Shown here: positions 43,344 to 58,411 of the stretch, in pieces
How positions within the stretch are numbered: position 1 is the first letter of the stretch
How the letters are laid out: each line of letters begins with the position of its first letter
Assembly (NCBI RefSeq): GCF_014646215.1
Contig: NZ_BMNA01000004.1
Coordinates: 400,125 to 464,124 of the forward strand
Reading direction: 5' to 3'
Source: Nakamurella endophytica
GTDB taxonomy: Bacteria > Actinomycetota > Actinomycetes > Mycobacteriales > Nakamurellaceae
DNA length: 64,000 nucleotides
The notes under the pieces: generated by a model
Databases searched by the model: none
Told to the model about the DNA's origin: nothing
Seen by the model: the letters and a program-made list of their open reading frames with translations, nothing else
Translations under genes and position numbers: made by a program

Positions 43344-44236
43344 TGCCCGCCGCGGCCGGCGCTCCCACGCCGGTGCTGGATCCGGAGCTGCTGCTGGACT
43401 TCTTCGCGCGGCACGGAAGGGACCTGCCGTGGCGCCACCCGTCCGCCGGCCCGTGGGCCGTGCTGGTCAGCGAGTTCATGTTGCAGCAGACCCCGGTGCG
43501 CCGGGTGCTGCCGGTCCACCAGGAGTGGCTGGCGCGGTGGCCGACGCCGGCCGACCTGGCCGCCGAGCCGGCCGGTGAGGCGGTGCGCGCCTGGGGCCGG
43601 CTGGGCTACCCGCGCCGGGCGTTGCGGCTGCACGCCGCCGCCACCGCGATCGCCCGCGACCACGGCGGGCGGGTCCCGTCGACGGTGCCGGAGTTGCTCG
43701 CGCTGCCGGGTGTCGGCGAGTACACCGCGCGCGCCGTGGCCGCGTTCGCCTTCGGCGCCCGGGAACCGGTGGTCGACACGAACGTGCGGCGGGTCCTGGA
43801 CCGCGCCGTGCGCGGCGTGGACAGCATCCGCGAGCCCGCCGTCGCGGCCGACCGCCGGGACCTGGCGGCGTTGCTGCCCGTCGAACCGGCCCGCGCCGCG
43901 CGGTTCTCGGCCGCCGTCATGGAACTCGGCGCGCTGGTGTGCACCGCCGCCGCGCCGGCGTGCGACCGCTGCCCGCTGGTCGCGCGGTGCCGGTGGTACC
44001 GGGCGGGCCGTCCCGCCGGCACCGCCCGCCGGCCCGTGCAGACCTGGCACGGCTCGGACCGCCAGCTCCGCGGCCGGATGGTGGCGGCGCTGCGTGCCGA
44101 GCGCGCCGGCGTCGCGGCGGCCGAGCTGCTGCTGCTCGGCGACGACCGGGACCAGGCCCGCCGCTGCCTGGCGGCGTTGATCGCCGACGGGCTGGCCGAG
44201 CAGGACCCCGACGGCCGGGTGGACCTGCCGCGCTGA
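43343..44236 (+). CDS. mutY: A/G-specific adenine glycosylase MutY, lacking the NUDIX-like domain
   Basis: 297 residues from ATG 43343. Removes adenine mispaired with 8-oxoguanine. SEFMLQQTPVRRVLPVHQEW carries the catalytic Glu; LPGVGEYTARAVAAFAFG is the helix-hairpin-helix; VVDTNVRRVLDR carries the catalytic Asp; the iron-sulfur cluster cysteines are in VCTAAAPACDRCPLVARC (C-x6-C-x2-C-x5-C). It is short: the C-terminal MutT-like domain of E. coli MutY is not present, as in other actinobacteria. Fused by overlap to the carbonic anhydrase gene. Confidence 0.95.
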   Translation: MPAAAGAPTPVLDPELLLDFFARHGRDLPWRHPSAGPWAVLVSEFMLQQTPVRRVLPVHQEWLARWPTPADLAAEPAGEAVRAWGRLGYPRRALRLHAAATAIARDHGGRVPSTVPELLALPGVGEYTARAVAAFAFGAREPVVDTNVRRVLDRAVRGVDSIREPAVAADRRDLAALLPVEPARAARFSAAVMELGALVCTAAAPACDRCPLVARCRWYRAGRPAGTARRPVQTWHGSDRQLRGRMVAALRAERAGVAAAELLLLGDDRDQARRCLAALIADGLAEQDPDGRVDLPR

Positions 44237-44327
44237 ACCGGCGGCCCGCGGCGCCGGCCGGGCTGACCCGGCCGCTCGGGGCGCGGGCCCACGGACGACC
44301 GGGCCCTGCGGTCACCGACCCACGCAC

Positions 44328-44371
44328 GACGGCGGGGCCGCCCGGAGTGGTCTCCGGACGGCCCCGCCGTC
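44328..44371. terminator. bidirectional terminator between mutY and clpC
   Basis: GACGGCGGGGCCG pairs perfectly with CGGCCCCGCCGTC, and inside CCGGAG pairs with CTCCGG around a TGGT loop. It serves the convergent mutY and clpC genes. Confidence 0.92.
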
Positions 44372-44396
44372 GGTAGTGCTGTGCCGCTGCCGCGCG

Positions 44397-46946
<2,550 letters not shown>

Positions 46947-47541
46947 TCCTTACGGGCGTGCGCTGCGGAGGGACGTCCGTCCCCCCTGGTCGACCTACGG
47001 TCGCGCCGAGAGAATCGGATCACCCGAGTCTAGTCGCGCCGGGTGTCCGACCCGGCGTTTCCGTCCGGAGCGGCCCTGCGCACCTCTTCCCGCTCCGTGT
47101 CCCTCAACGCTGCCCCGGCCGGGACCGTTCCACCACGGCGGGCGGTACGCCGTGGGCGAACAGGCCCGGGACGGGGGCGGACAGGAGCCGGGACGGACGC
47201 CGGCGGGGCCGGCGGAGCGGCTGGACCACGGCCGGCAGGAGCGGTACCGGGCCTGGCGGCGGCGTCGAGGCCGCCGGGTGACCGGGTGGGTGTCCGGCAC
47301 GGCATCGGTGACCGGCGCCCCGCGACGGAGACCGGCATCACGGGCTCCGGGGATCCGGCCCGGCACGACGGCGGTGGTCGCCGGCCGGGAGGTGGCCCGG
47401 TCGGGTCCGGAGACGGCAAGGGACCGGACGGGCTCCCCCGTCCGGTCCCCGGAACACGGCTGTCACGGGAGGGCGGCCCCGGTCGGGACGCCCGCCGCTC
47501 GCAGCGCCGGCGGTCCGCCGCGGCGGACCCGGCGCGCGGGC
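46947..47541. other. 595-base spacer between clpC and lsr2
   Basis: Contains the clpC promoter (TAGACT, 47032-47027 minus strand) and the lsr2 terminator (47420-47449). The rest is GC-rich with no gene I can support; open frames there lack starts and codon bias. Confidence 0.5.
47420..47449 (-). terminator. terminator after lsr2
   Basis: Perfect 13-bp hairpin: GGGACCGGACGGG, loop CTCC, CCCGTCCGGTCCC. It lies 93 bases past the lsr2 stop. Confidence 0.85.
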
Positions 47542-47907
47542 TCAGTGCGCGGCTTCGAACGCCTCCAGCACCGCGGCGGAGAGCCGCCCGCGCTCGGACA
47601 CCTCGTGACCGTTGGCGCGTGCCCACTCGCGGATGGCGGCGGTCTGCTCGCGGTCCGGCGCGCTGCGGCTGGGCCGCGTCGCCTTGGCCTGGCGCGCGCG
47701 GGTGCGTCCGGCACCGGCCGCCCGGCGTCCCCCGTCGACGCGCCGGGCGTGTGCGACGTAATTGGCCATGGCGTCGCGCAGCTTGCGGGCATTCTTTTCG
47801 GTGAGATCAATCTCATAACTCGCACCATCGAGCCCGAAAACGACGGTCTCGGCGGCGGAGGTGCCGTCCAGATCGTCGAGCAGGCTGACAGTGGTCACGC
47901 TCGCCAT
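47542..47907 (-). CDS. lsr2: nucleoid-associated xenogeneic silencer Lsr2
   Basis: 121 residues from ATG 47907, with a strong AGGAGG Shine-Dalgarno and TAGTCT (47956-47951) as -10. N-terminal oligomerisation domain ([20 protein letters not shown] then [19 protein letters not shown]), disordered linker, and C-terminal DNA-binding domain [20 protein letters not shown] with the RGR minor-groove hook. Lsr2 bridges DNA and silences AT-rich horizontally acquired genes; the window itself has no obvious AT-rich island. Upstream and early-gene DNA is distinctly less GC-rich than surroundings, consistent with autoregulation. Confidence 0.96.
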   Translation of the reverse strand: MASVTTVSLLDDLDGTSAAETVVFGLDGASYEIDLTEKNARKLRDAMANYVAHARRVDGGRRAAGAGRTRARQAKATRPSRSAPDREQTAAIREWARANGHEVSERGRLSAAVLEAFEAAH

Positions 47908-48121
47908 GTGTTCCTCCTGTGTGGGCCGGACGGCCGTCTTTACCACGTCCAGACTAGTGGAGAAAAGGACGCCGCAGCAACGAATCGCCGCACGGCCCAC
48001 CGAATTGTCGCGGACCGGCGGCGCGGAACGCCGCTCCATGCCCTCGCATGGTCACCGCACCGGCACCGCGGCCCCGACGGCCCGCCGTCGCCGACGGCGG
48101 GCGCGGCGCAGGGAATTGCGT

Positions 48122-49636
48122 TCAGTCCGCCGGGCGCACGAACGGGAACAGGATGGTCTCCCGGATGCCCAGACCGGTCAGCGCCATGAGCAGGCGGTCG
48201 ATGCCCATGCCCACACCGCCCATCGGCGGCAGGCCGTATTCCATGGCGCGCAGGAAATCCTCGTCCAGCACCATCGCCTCGGCATCGCCGAGCCCGGCGA
48301 AGCGCGCCTGCTGCAGGAAGCGGTCGCGCTGCACCACCGGGTCGACGAGTTCCGAGTATCCGGTGGCGGTTTCCGCGCCGCGCAGGTAGAGGTCCCACTT
48401 CTCGGCCAGGCCGGGCACCGTGCGGTGGCCGCGCACCAGCGGCGAGGTCTCTGCGGGGAAGTCGCGCACGAAGGTGGGGGCCTGCAGCCTGTCCACCACC
48501 GTCGCCTCGAACAGCTCCTCGGCCAGTTTGCCGGGCCCGTAGTGCGGCGCCACCGGCACGTCCAACCGCTCCGCGAGCGCGACGAGGTCAGACATCGGAG
48601 TAGTGATATCGATCTGCTCCCCCACCGCCTCCGACAACGCGCCGAAGAGCGTGATGGACTCCCACTCACCGCCCAGGTCGTACTGCGAACCGTCGGCGTG
48701 CACCGCAGTGGTCGAGCCGAAGACGGTGATCGCCGCCTGCTGGATCAGCGTCCGGGTCAGTTCCGCCATTCCGTCGTAATCGCTGTACGTCTGGTAGGCC
48801 TCCAGCATCGCGAACTCCGGCGAGTGCGTGGAATCGGTGCCTTCGTTCCGGAAATTCCGATTCACCTCGAAGACCCGGTCGATCCCGCCCACCACGCAGC
48901 GCTTGAGGTACAGCTCCGGGGCGATCCGCAGGTACAGGTCGAGGTCGAGCGCATTCATGTGGGTGACGAACGGCCGCGCGGCGGCCCCGCCGTGCAGCAG
49001 TTGCAGCATCGGCGTCTCGACCTCGAGGAAGCCGCGGCCGGTCAGCACGGAGCGGACGGAGGCGTTGACGGCGGCCCGCATCTCCACGGTGCGACGGGCC
49101 TGCGGTCGGACGATCAGGTCGACATACCGCTGACGGACACGATTCTCCTCGGACAGCGGTCGGTGGGCGACCGGCAGGGGGCGCAACGCCTTGGCGGTCA
49201 ACCGCCAGGAGTCGGCCAGCACGCTGAGCTCGCCGCGCCGGGAGGTGATCACCTCGCCGTGCACGAACAGGTGGTCGCCGAGGTCGACGTCGGCCTTGAA
49301 GGCGGCGAGCGCGTCGGCGCCCACGCCGGCGAGCGAGATCATCGCCTGCAGCTCGACACCCTCGTCGCCGGCGCCGCCCTCCCGCAGCGTGACGAAGCAG
49401 AGCTTGCCCGAATTCCGCAGGAAGATCACCCGCCCGGTGACCCCGACCTGTACCCCTGTCGCCTGGTCGGGCTCGAGATCGCCGTATCCGGTGCGGATCT
49501 CGGCGAGGGAGTGGGTGCGCGCGACGCCCACCGGGTACGGGTCGACGCCCTGCTCCAGCAGGCGGGCCCGCTTCTCCCGGCGCACCCGGAGCTGCTCGGG
49601 GAGGTCGTCGGTGTCCGCGGTCGGCTCGGTGCTCAC
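48122..49636 (-). CDS. lysS: lysyl-tRNA synthetase, class II
   Basis: 504 residues from GTG 49636. N-terminal OB-fold anticodon-binding domain ([20 protein letters not shown]), class II motif 2 [20 protein letters not shown] and motif 3 [26 protein letters not shown] (49650-49645) is eight bases before the start and no Shine-Dalgarno exists, a leaderless arrangement. The downstream neighbour is lsr2. Confidence 0.97.
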   Translation of the reverse strand: MSTEPTADTDDLPEQLRVRREKRARLLEQGVDPYPVGVARTHSLAEIRTGYGDLEPDQATGVQVGVTGRVIFLRNSGKLCFVTLREGGAGDEGVELQAMISLAGVGADALAAFKADVDLGDHLFVHGEVITSRRGELSVLADSWRLTAKALRPLPVAHRPLSEENRVRQRYVDLIVRPQARRTVEMRAAVNASVRSVLTGRGFLEVETPMLQLLHGGAAARPFVTHMNALDLDLYLRIAPELYLKRCVVGGIDRVFEVNRNFRNEGTDSTHSPEFAMLEAYQTYSDYDGMAELTRTLIQQAAITVFGSTTAVHADGSQYDLGGEWESITLFGALSEAVGEQIDITTPMSDLVALAERLDVPVAPHYGPGKLAEELFEATVVDRLQAPTFVRDFPAETSPLVRGHRTVPGLAEKWDLYLRGAETATGYSELVDPVVQRDRFLQQARFAGLGDAEAMVLDEDFLRAMEYGLPPMGGVGMGIDRLLMALTGLGIRETILFPFVRPAD

Positions 49637-49707
49637 GGAGATCGACCCTACTGGCCGGTCCGGGCGCCGGGCGGTGCCTGCACTCCCGCCTCGGGCACAC
49701 TGGCCCC

Positions 49708-50628
49708 GTGGACGACGGGGCGCCGAGCACTGCCGACGCCGTCCCGCTCGTCCCCGGACCGGCGTGGCGGGCGATGGCCCGGGACCACGGGGCCGCGGTC
49801 GACGAGCTGACCGCCGGCATCCGGGCGCGCCGCGGCACCGGCGCGACGCACCCGGTGGAGGACTTCCTCTTCACCTACTACCGGCTGCGACCCGGGCAGC
49901 TGCGCCGCTGGCAGCCCGGTCCCGGCGTCGGCCTGCTGGATGCCGGCGACCTGGCCCGCCGCGAGTACCACCGGCCGGTCACCGTCGCCACCGACGGCGG
50001 CCCGGTGACGGCCGTCGTCGTCGACACGGCCGGGTACCTGGCCGACCACCGGGTGGCCGTCGAGGCCCTCGGCCGGCTGCTGCGCGCGACGGCCGAGCGG
50101 CCGGCGTCCTTCGGCTGCTTCGGCCTGCACGAGTGGGCGATGGTCTACGACGACGCGGGCGCCCGCCGGCACGCCCGGTGGCCCCTGCGGCTGGGCGCCG
50201 CCGGCACCGACGCCGTGGTGCGCAGCCAGACCGTCCGCTGCTCGCACCACGACGCGTTCCGGTTCTTCACGCCCGCGGCCCGGCCGCGGAACACGCTGCG
50301 GCCGACGGCCCAGGACCGGGTGGCGCTGGAGCAGCCCGGCTGCCTGCACGCGTCCATGGACCTGTACAAGTGGACCTACAAGCTGGGTCCGCTGGTGTCG
50401 GCGGACCTGGTGCTCCGCTGCTTCCGGCTGGCGCTGCGCATCCGGTACCTGGACATGCAGGCCTCGCCCTACGACCTGTCCGCGCTCGGGGTCGCGCCGG
50501 TGCCGATCGAGACGCCGGCCGGCCGGGCGGCGTACGTGCGGGCGCAGCGCGAGGTGGCCGCTCGGGCGGCGGTGCTGCGGGCGGCGCTGCGCCGGGCGGT
50601 GGAGCGGGCGCTCACCGCCCCGCGCTGA
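49708..50628 (+). CDS. conserved actinobacterial protein of unknown function
   Basis: 306 residues from GTG 49708; CACACT (49696-49701) is six bases before the start. [40 protein letters not shown] and [16 protein letters not shown] are strongly conserved-looking stretches. Homologues are sometimes labelled 3-methyladenine DNA glycosylase, but I see no helix-hairpin-helix-GPD or other glycosylase motif, so I do not support that name. It is divergent from lysS with 71 bases between starts. Confidence 0.75.
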   Translation: MDDGAPSTADAVPLVPGPAWRAMARDHGAAVDELTAGIRARRGTGATHPVEDFLFTYYRLRPGQLRRWQPGPGVGLLDAGDLARREYHRPVTVATDGGPVTAVVVDTAGYLADHRVAVEALGRLLRATAERPASFGCFGLHEWAMVYDDAGARRHARWPLRLGAAGTDAVVRSQTVRCSHHDAFRFFTPAARPRNTLRPTAQDRVALEQPGCLHASMDLYKWTYKLGPLVSADLVLRCFRLALRIRYLDMQASPYDLSALGVAPVPIETPAGRAAYVRAQREVAARAAVLRAALRRAVERALTAPR

Positions 50629-50752
50629 CCCGGTCGGGATCCGCGGCCGGTGACCCGGCGGCGGCCCCGCCCGGGGTGCCCGGCCGCCGCCGCGCGCCCG
50701 ACCGGTGGGGCTCGGCGCCACCCTGCGGCCGGCCCGGCCTCCGGGTCCGCGC

Positions 50753-51235
50753 TCAGCGGTCCCCGCGCCGCCCGTCGCCCGCGCCGGTGGGCGTGCGCAG
50801 GCAGTGTTCGAGGTACAGCGCGCCGGCCGCCATCACCAGCGACCCGACGATCCCGATCACCGCGGCCGGCACGTCGTCGCGGGCCGCCGACACCTGGCCG
50901 GCGATCGGCGCCACGTAGACCAGCACGCCCAGCCACAGGCCGCACAGGGCGGCCCCGGCGAGCGAGCTCGCCTTGGCGGTGAGCACCGCCCTGGCCGCCA
51001 GCAGCGGCGGAACCGGGCGCCGCTCCGACCGGTCGTCGGGATCGCGGGACGCCCGGATCCGGCTGCGCAGCCCCCAGCCGGCGACGGCTTCCGCCGCTCC
51101 CAGCACGGCCGCCGCCAGCCCGGCCAGCGACGGCAGCGGGGGGATCCGCTGGTAGCTCAGCCGCACCAGGAGGTAACCGGCCAGCAGCGACACCAGCCCG
51201 ACGGCGGCCAGGTCGCGGATCCGGGTGAACTCCAT
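50753..51235 (-). CDS. DUF3180 membrane protein
   Basis: 160 residues from ATG 51235; a GTG at 51256 would overlap folK by 11 nt. Four hydrophobic segments: two near the N-terminus (AAVGLVSLLAGYLLVRL and PSLAGLAAAVLGAAEAVAGW) and two near the C-terminus. DUF3180 genes follow folK in many actinobacteria (Rv3605c position). Function unknown. Confidence 0.82.
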   Translation of the reverse strand: MEFTRIRDLAAVGLVSLLAGYLLVRLSYQRIPPLPSLAGLAAAVLGAAEAVAGWGLRSRIRASRDPDDRSERRPVPPLLAARAVLTAKASSLAGAALCGLWLGVLVYVAPIAGQVSAARDDVPAAVIGIVGSLVMAAGALYLEHCLRTPTGAGDGRRGDR

Positions 51236-51245
51236 CCGGCCGCGG

Positions 51246-51734
51246 TCAGTGGACACGGCCGACCCTGACCACGGCCGCGACCTCGGCGGGCGGCAGCTGC
51301 TCGAGGAGCCGGTCGATGCGGCCGTGCCCGGGGAGTTCCGCGGTGGGGTCCAGCTCGGCCCACGGCACCAGCACGAAGGCCCGCTCGTGGGCCCGGGGGT
51401 GCGGCAGCGTCAGGTCCGGGTCGGTGCTGACGACGCCCTCGACCGTGACGACGTCGACGTCGAGGGTGCGCGGCCCCCAGCGGACCGTCCGCACCCGGCC
51501 GGCCGCGCCCTCCAGGCGCTGGGCGCGCTGCAACCAGCCGCGGGCGTCGATCCGGTCGTCGTCGACGAGCACCACCAGGTTGTAGTAGTCGGGCTGCTCG
51601 ACCGGCCCCCACGGCGGGGTCCGGTACACCGACGAGACGGCGCGGACGTCGTGACCGAGCCCGCGGACCGCCGCGGACAGGTGCGCCATCCGGTCCCCGA
51701 CGTTCGACCCCATGGACAGCACGGCGGCGGTCAT
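51246..51734 (-). CDS. folK: 2-amino-4-hydroxy-6-hydroxymethyldihydropteridine diphosphokinase FolK
   Basis: 162 residues from ATG 51734. Pyrophosphorylates hydroxymethyldihydropterin. [30 protein letters not shown] and [18 protein letters not shown] are the family signatures. ATGA overlaps the folB stop. Part of folE-folP-folB-folK. Confidence 0.95.
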   Translation of the reverse strand: MTAAVLSMGSNVGDRMAHLSAAVRGLGHDVRAVSSVYRTPPWGPVEQPDYYNLVVLVDDDRIDARGWLQRAQRLEGAAGRVRTVRWGPRTLDVDVVTVEGVVSTDPDLTLPHPRAHERAFVLVPWAELDPTAELPGHGRIDRLLEQLPPAEVAAVVRVGRVH

Positions 51735-52123
51735 ACCGGGACCACCCGACCGCCGCGTCCGCCGCCCGTCGACCGGCGGACGGTCACCGCCACGTCGGCG
51801 AAGTCCAGCGGGATGGGCGCCTCGGGCTTGTGCACCGTCACCTCCACGGCGTGCACGGGCCACCGTGCCATGACCGCGTCCGCGATCTCGGCGGCGACCG
51901 TCTCGATCAGGTTGCGCGGCGGCCCGGCCACCACGCCGGCGGCCAGCTGCGCCACCTCGCCGTAGTGCACGGTGTCGGCCACGTCGTCCGACCGGGAGGC
52001 GGCCGTGGCGTCGAGCCACAGCGTGACGTCCACGACGAACGGCTGACCGTCGCGGCGTTCGTGGTCGTGGACGCCGTGGTATCCGATCACCCGGAGCCCG
52101 GTGAGGGTCACCCGATCCGCCAC
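51731..52123 (-). CDS. folB: dihydroneopterin aldolase FolB
   Basis: 130 residues from GTG 52123. [20 protein letters not shown] holds the active-site region, then [18 protein letters not shown] and [19 protein letters not shown] with the conserved Lys. Converts dihydroneopterin to hydroxymethyldihydropterin. Overlaps folP by 16 nt upstream and folK by 4 nt downstream. Confidence 0.95.
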   Translation of the reverse strand: MADRVTLTGLRVIGYHGVHDHERRDGQPFVVDVTLWLDATAASRSDDVADTVHYGEVAQLAAGVVAGPPRNLIETVAAEIADAVMARWPVHAVEVTVHKPEAPIPLDFADVAVTVRRSTGGGRGGRVVPV

Positions 52124-53067
52124 GACGCTCCTCCGATCCGTGCGGGCCGGGTGGGATGCCCGGCGGCGTCCCGCGGGGCGAGCGGCGCGGTGACCCTCCG
52201 GCGCGGGTCCCCGCCGGGCAGCGGGGCGAGCGCCGCGTGCACCGCCAGGGCGTCCCGGCTCGGCCCCGGCTCGTGCACCCGCACCCCCCACACGCCGTGC
52301 CGGGCAGCGTCCGCCGACAGCACCGCGGTCGCCACCTCGCGGCCGGACGGTGGCCGCGGGGTCCCGTCCGGTGCCGCCAGCAGGCCGCCGAGGAACCGCT
52401 TGCGCGAGGCGCCGACCAGCACCGGGAAGCCCAGCGTGGTCAGGCTGTCCAGCCGCCGCAGCAGGGCCCAGTTGTGCTCGCCGTCCTTGGCGAACCCCAG
52501 GCCGGGATCCAGCACCAGCGACCCCTCGTCGACACCCGCGGCGACGGCGGCCTCCACCCGCTGCAGCAGCTCGGCCCGGACCTCGGCGACCACGTCGCGG
52601 TAGACCGCCAGCCTGCCCATCACCTCGCTGGGTCCCCGCCAGTGCATGAGCACCCACGGCAGGCCGCGGTCCGCCACCAGCGCGGCCATCCCGGGGTCGG
52701 CCAGCCCTCCGGAGACGTCGTTCACCAGCACCGCTCCGGCGTCCACCGCGGCCGCGGCGACCGCCGCCCGGGTGGTGTCCACCGAGCAGCGGATGCCGTC
52801 CGCGGTCAGCGCGGCGACGACCGGCACGACGCGGTCGCGCTCCACCTCGACGGCGACCCGCTGCGCGCCGGGCCGGGTGGACTCGCCGCCGACGTCCACC
52901 AGGTCGGCGCCGTCCGCGACCAGCTGCCGGCCGCGGGCGACGGCGCGCTCGGTGGTGTCCCAGCGGCCGCCGTCCGAGAACGAGTCCGGCGTGACGTTGA
53001 CGATGCCCATCACCCACGGACGGGCGCCGAAGACCGGCACCCCGGCCGCCGGTGTCACGGACGTCAC
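52108..53067 (-). CDS. folP: dihydropteroate synthase FolP
   Basis: 319 residues from GTG 53067, GTGA overlapping the folE stop. [45 protein letters not shown] and [14 protein letters not shown] are the pterin and pABA binding loops; sulfonamide target. The C-terminus carries about 30 extra residues after [10 protein letters not shown]. Confidence 0.96.
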   Translation of the reverse strand: MTSVTPAAGVPVFGARPWVMGIVNVTPDSFSDGGRWDTTERAVARGRQLVADGADLVDVGGESTRPGAQRVAVEVERDRVVPVVAALTADGIRCSVDTTRAAVAAAAVDAGAVLVNDVSGGLADPGMAALVADRGLPWVLMHWRGPSEVMGRLAVYRDVVAEVRAELLQRVEAAVAAGVDEGSLVLDPGLGFAKDGEHNWALLRRLDSLTTLGFPVLVGASRKRFLGGLLAAPDGTPRPPSGREVATAVLSADAARHGVWGVRVHEPGPSRDALAVHAALAPLPGGDPRRRVTAPLAPRDAAGHPTRPARIGGASWRIG

Positions 53068-53698
53068 CGTCCCATGATCAGGCTCATCGCCTCGGCCCGC
53101 GTGCTCGCACCGGTCTGGAAGACACCGCGGACGGCGGACGTGGTGGTGCGCGACCCCGGCTTGCGCACGCCGCGCATCGACATGCACAGGTGCTCGGCCT
53201 CCAGCACGACGATGACCCCGGCCGGATCCAGCCGGCGCATCAGCGCATCGGCGATCTGGGTGGTCAGCCGCTCCTGCACCTGCGGCCGGCGGGCGTACCC
53301 GTCGACCAGCCGGGCCAGCTTGGACAACCCGGTCACCCGACCGTCGCGGCCCGGGATGTACCCGACGTGGGCCTGGCCGAAGAACGGCAGCAGGTGGTGC
53401 TCGCACGTCGAGAACATCGGGATGTCCTTGACGAGCACCAGCTCCGCGTGGTTCTCGTCGAAGACGGTGTCCAGCACGCTGTCCGGCTCCTGGTGGAGCC
53501 CGGCGAACTGCTCCGCGAAGGACCGCGCGACCCGCGCCGGGGTCTGCCGCAGGCCCTCGCGGTCGACGTCCTCGCCGCAGGCGAGGAGCAACTCGCGCAC
53601 GGCCGCCTCGGCGCGAGTGGCGTCGAACGTGCGGGGGCGGCCCGGCACCGCACCGTCCACCGGACCGGACACCTGCGCGGACCGGCTGCCGTCCACGG

Positions 53699-53702
<4 letters not shown>
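53064..53702 (-). CDS. folE: GTP cyclohydrolase I FolE
   Basis: 212 residues from GTG 53702, whose GTGA overlaps the ftsH stop. Zinc ligands in [20 protein letters not shown] and [37 protein letters not shown] is typical. First step of folate synthesis. First gene of the folate run. Confidence 0.96.
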
Positions 53703-56275
<2,573 letters not shown>

Positions 56276-56558
56276 ATGGAGTTCGGCCGCCGGGCGGCCA
56301 CAACCCTCCCTGGGAGCACACGGTGGCAACCGAGCCGGCGCAGGTGCCGGCTCGGGCTGGCCGCGTGTCCGCCTGGCCGACGCCTGACACGGACTGTGGA
56401 CGCCGGGTCCCGCGTGCGCGACCAGTCACTTGAGCGTACCGCGCGACCGATTGGTTCCCGGGCGGTCCGACGGACCCCGATCCGGGCCCCGATCCGGGGC
56501 GTGATCTGCGTCCCAGGACCGCCGGGCGGCACCGCCGCAGCACCGTGGGCCGGTCCGG

Positions 56559-57230
56559 TCAGCGGTACATGTGCTCGCCGAGCAGCCCGACGAACGGCAG
56601 GTCGCGGTAGCGCTCGTTGAAGTCCAGCCCGTACCCGACGACGAAGTCGGTCGGGATGTCGAAGCCGACGTAGCGGACGTCCACGTCGACCTTGACGGCG
56701 GCCGGCTTGCGCAGCAGGGCCACGATGTCGATGGCCGCCGGGCCGCGGCTGGCGAGGTTCTTGTGCAGCCAGCTCAGGGTCAGCCCGGAGTCGATGATGT
56801 CCTCGACGATCACCACCCGGCGCCCGGTGATGTCCCGGTCCAGGTCCTTGAGGATCCGCACCACCCCGGAGCTCGAGGTCGCCGAGCCGTACGAGCTGAC
56901 CGCCATGAACTCCAGCTCGGCCGGGATGGGCAGGCTGCGGGCGAAGTCGGTGACGAACATGACCGCACCCTTGAGCACGCACACCAGCAGCGGCGGCTGC
57001 TCGTGCCGGTGGTCGGCGGCGACGGCCGCGGCCAGCTGCGCCACCTTGCTCCGGACCGCGTCCTCGTCGATCAGGGTGGCGGCCAGCTCGCCGGGATAGC
57101 CGTACGGGGCGCCGATGTCCGGGTCGCCGGGGCCGGGCCGGACGGCGTCGGAAGAGGTGAGGGTGGTGGTGAGCGGAGCGGCCGCCCCGGCGGGGAGGGT
57201 CGTCGCGGAGGTCGACAGGTCGCTGGTCAC
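56559..57230 (-). CDS. hpt: hypoxanthine phosphoribosyltransferase
   Basis: 223 residues from GTG 57230 with GAGGAG upstream. PRPP-binding motif RRVVIVEDIIDSGLTLSWLH; PPLLVCVLKGAVMFVTDFAR and VGYGLDFNERYRDLPFVGLL complete the fold. Salvages hypoxanthine/guanine. The first about 35 residues are a disordered extension. tilS lies 22 nt upstream and is probably co-transcribed. Confidence 0.95.
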   Translation of the reverse strand: MTSDLSTSATTLPAGAAAPLTTTLTSSDAVRPGPGDPDIGAPYGYPGELAATLIDEDAVRSKVAQLAAAVAADHRHEQPPLLVCVLKGAVMFVTDFARSLPIPAELEFMAVSSYGSATSSSGVVRILKDLDRDITGRRVVIVEDIIDSGLTLSWLHKNLASRGPAAIDIVALLRKPAAVKVDVDVRYVGFDIPTDFVVGYGLDFNERYRDLPFVGLLGEHMYR

Positions 57231-57252
57231 GTGGCTCCTCGGTGCGTGGACG

Positions 57253-58401
57253 TCAGGTTCCCCGCTCGGGCGGCACTGCGCTCGCCTCCCCCGGCGTCGC
57301 GACGCCGGCTCCGGCGGCCTGGTCGACCACCGGCGAGCCCCCGTGCCCCAGCCTGCCATCCGGCCCAGCCGGCGCGCCCGCCGGGCGGCACCACAGCCGG
57401 TCCGCGGACAGCACGGCGTCCGACCCGCCGGGCAGCCGGACGGCCGCGCCGGGGCGGCCGGACCGGACCTGCCGGTCCAGCCGGGCCAGGTGGTCGGCGG
57501 TCAGCGGGCCGGCTCCGGCCGCGGCCACCCAGGTCCGCAGCACTCGCCGGCGCACCGCGGTGGGCAGCGCCCGCAGGGGTGCCCGGGACAGCCCGCCGGC
57601 GCCGTCGCCGCAGCGTCGGGCGGCCTCGGCGGCCAGCTCGTCCAGCGCGGCCAGGTCGTCGGCGAGCTGGTCGGCGGTGCGGGCCAGCGCCTCCGCGGCC
57701 CCGCCGTGCAGCACGTCCTCGAGCAACGGCAGCACCTCCCGGCGCAGCCGCACCCGGGTGTACCGGGGATCGCCGTTGTGCGGGTCCTCCCACCACGCCA
57801 GGCCGGCCGCGCGGCACGCCGCCTCGGTCTGCGCGCGGCGCACGGCCAGCAGCGGCCGGCCGAACGGCTCGCGCCACTCCCGCATCCCGGCCACCGACCG
57901 CGGCCCGGAGCCGCGCGCGAGCCCCAGCAGCACGGTCTCGGCCTGGTCGTCGAGGGTGTGGCCGAGCAGCACCGCCGCCGGCGGGCCGTCCGGCGCTGTG
58001 ACCTCGGCCGCCGCCCCGGCCAGCGCCCGGTAGCGCGCCGACCGGGCGGCCGCCTCCGGTCCCCCGCCGCCGGAGACGGTGACGGCCCGGACCAGGACCC
58101 GGCGGTAGCCCAGGCCCGCCAGCTGCGCGGCCGTGGCGGCGGCGCGGTCGGCCGACCCCGGCTGCAGCCCGTGGTCGACGGTCACCGCCGACGCCCGCTC
58201 CGGGCCGGCGACCGCCAGCACGGCCACCGCCAGGGCGAGGGAATCGGCGCCGCCCGAGCAGGCGACCAGCACCGGGCGGTCGGCGGCGACGTGGCCGGCC
58301 AGCGTCCCGGCCACGGCGCGCCGGACGGCAGCCGCCGCAGCCCTGTCACCGGCCCTGTCGCCGGCCCTGTCGCCGGCCGGGTCCGTCGGCGCGTGCAGCA
58401 C
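57253..58401 (-). CDS. tilS: tRNA(Ile)-lysidine synthetase TilS
   Basis: 382 residues from GTG 58401. PP-loop ATPase: VLVACSGGADSLALAVAV (SGGxDS) and GHTLDDQAETVLLGLARGSG. Converts C34 to lysidine in the CAU-anticodon tRNA-Ile. The N-terminus has GDRAGDRAGDRA from a 12-bp repeat (about 58345-58380). It is shorter than E. coli TilS, lacking the C-terminal domains, as in other actinobacteria. Confidence 0.94.
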   Translation of the reverse strand: MLHAPTDPAGDRAGDRAGDRAAAAAVRRAVAGTLAGHVAADRPVLVACSGGADSLALAVAVLAVAGPERASAVTVDHGLQPGSADRAAATAAQLAGLGYRRVLVRAVTVSGGGGPEAAARSARYRALAGAAAEVTAPDGPPAAVLLGHTLDDQAETVLLGLARGSGPRSVAGMREWREPFGRPLLAVRRAQTEAACRAAGLAWWEDPHNGDPRYTRVRLRREVLPLLEDVLHGGAAEALARTADQLADDLAALDELAAEAARRCGDGAGGLSRAPLRALPTAVRRRVLRTWVAAAGAGPLTADHLARLDRQVRSGRPGAAVRLPGGSDAVLSADRLWCRPAGAPAGPDGRLGHGGSPVVDQAAGAGVATPGEASAVPPERGT

Positions 58402-58411
58402 TGGCCCCGGC

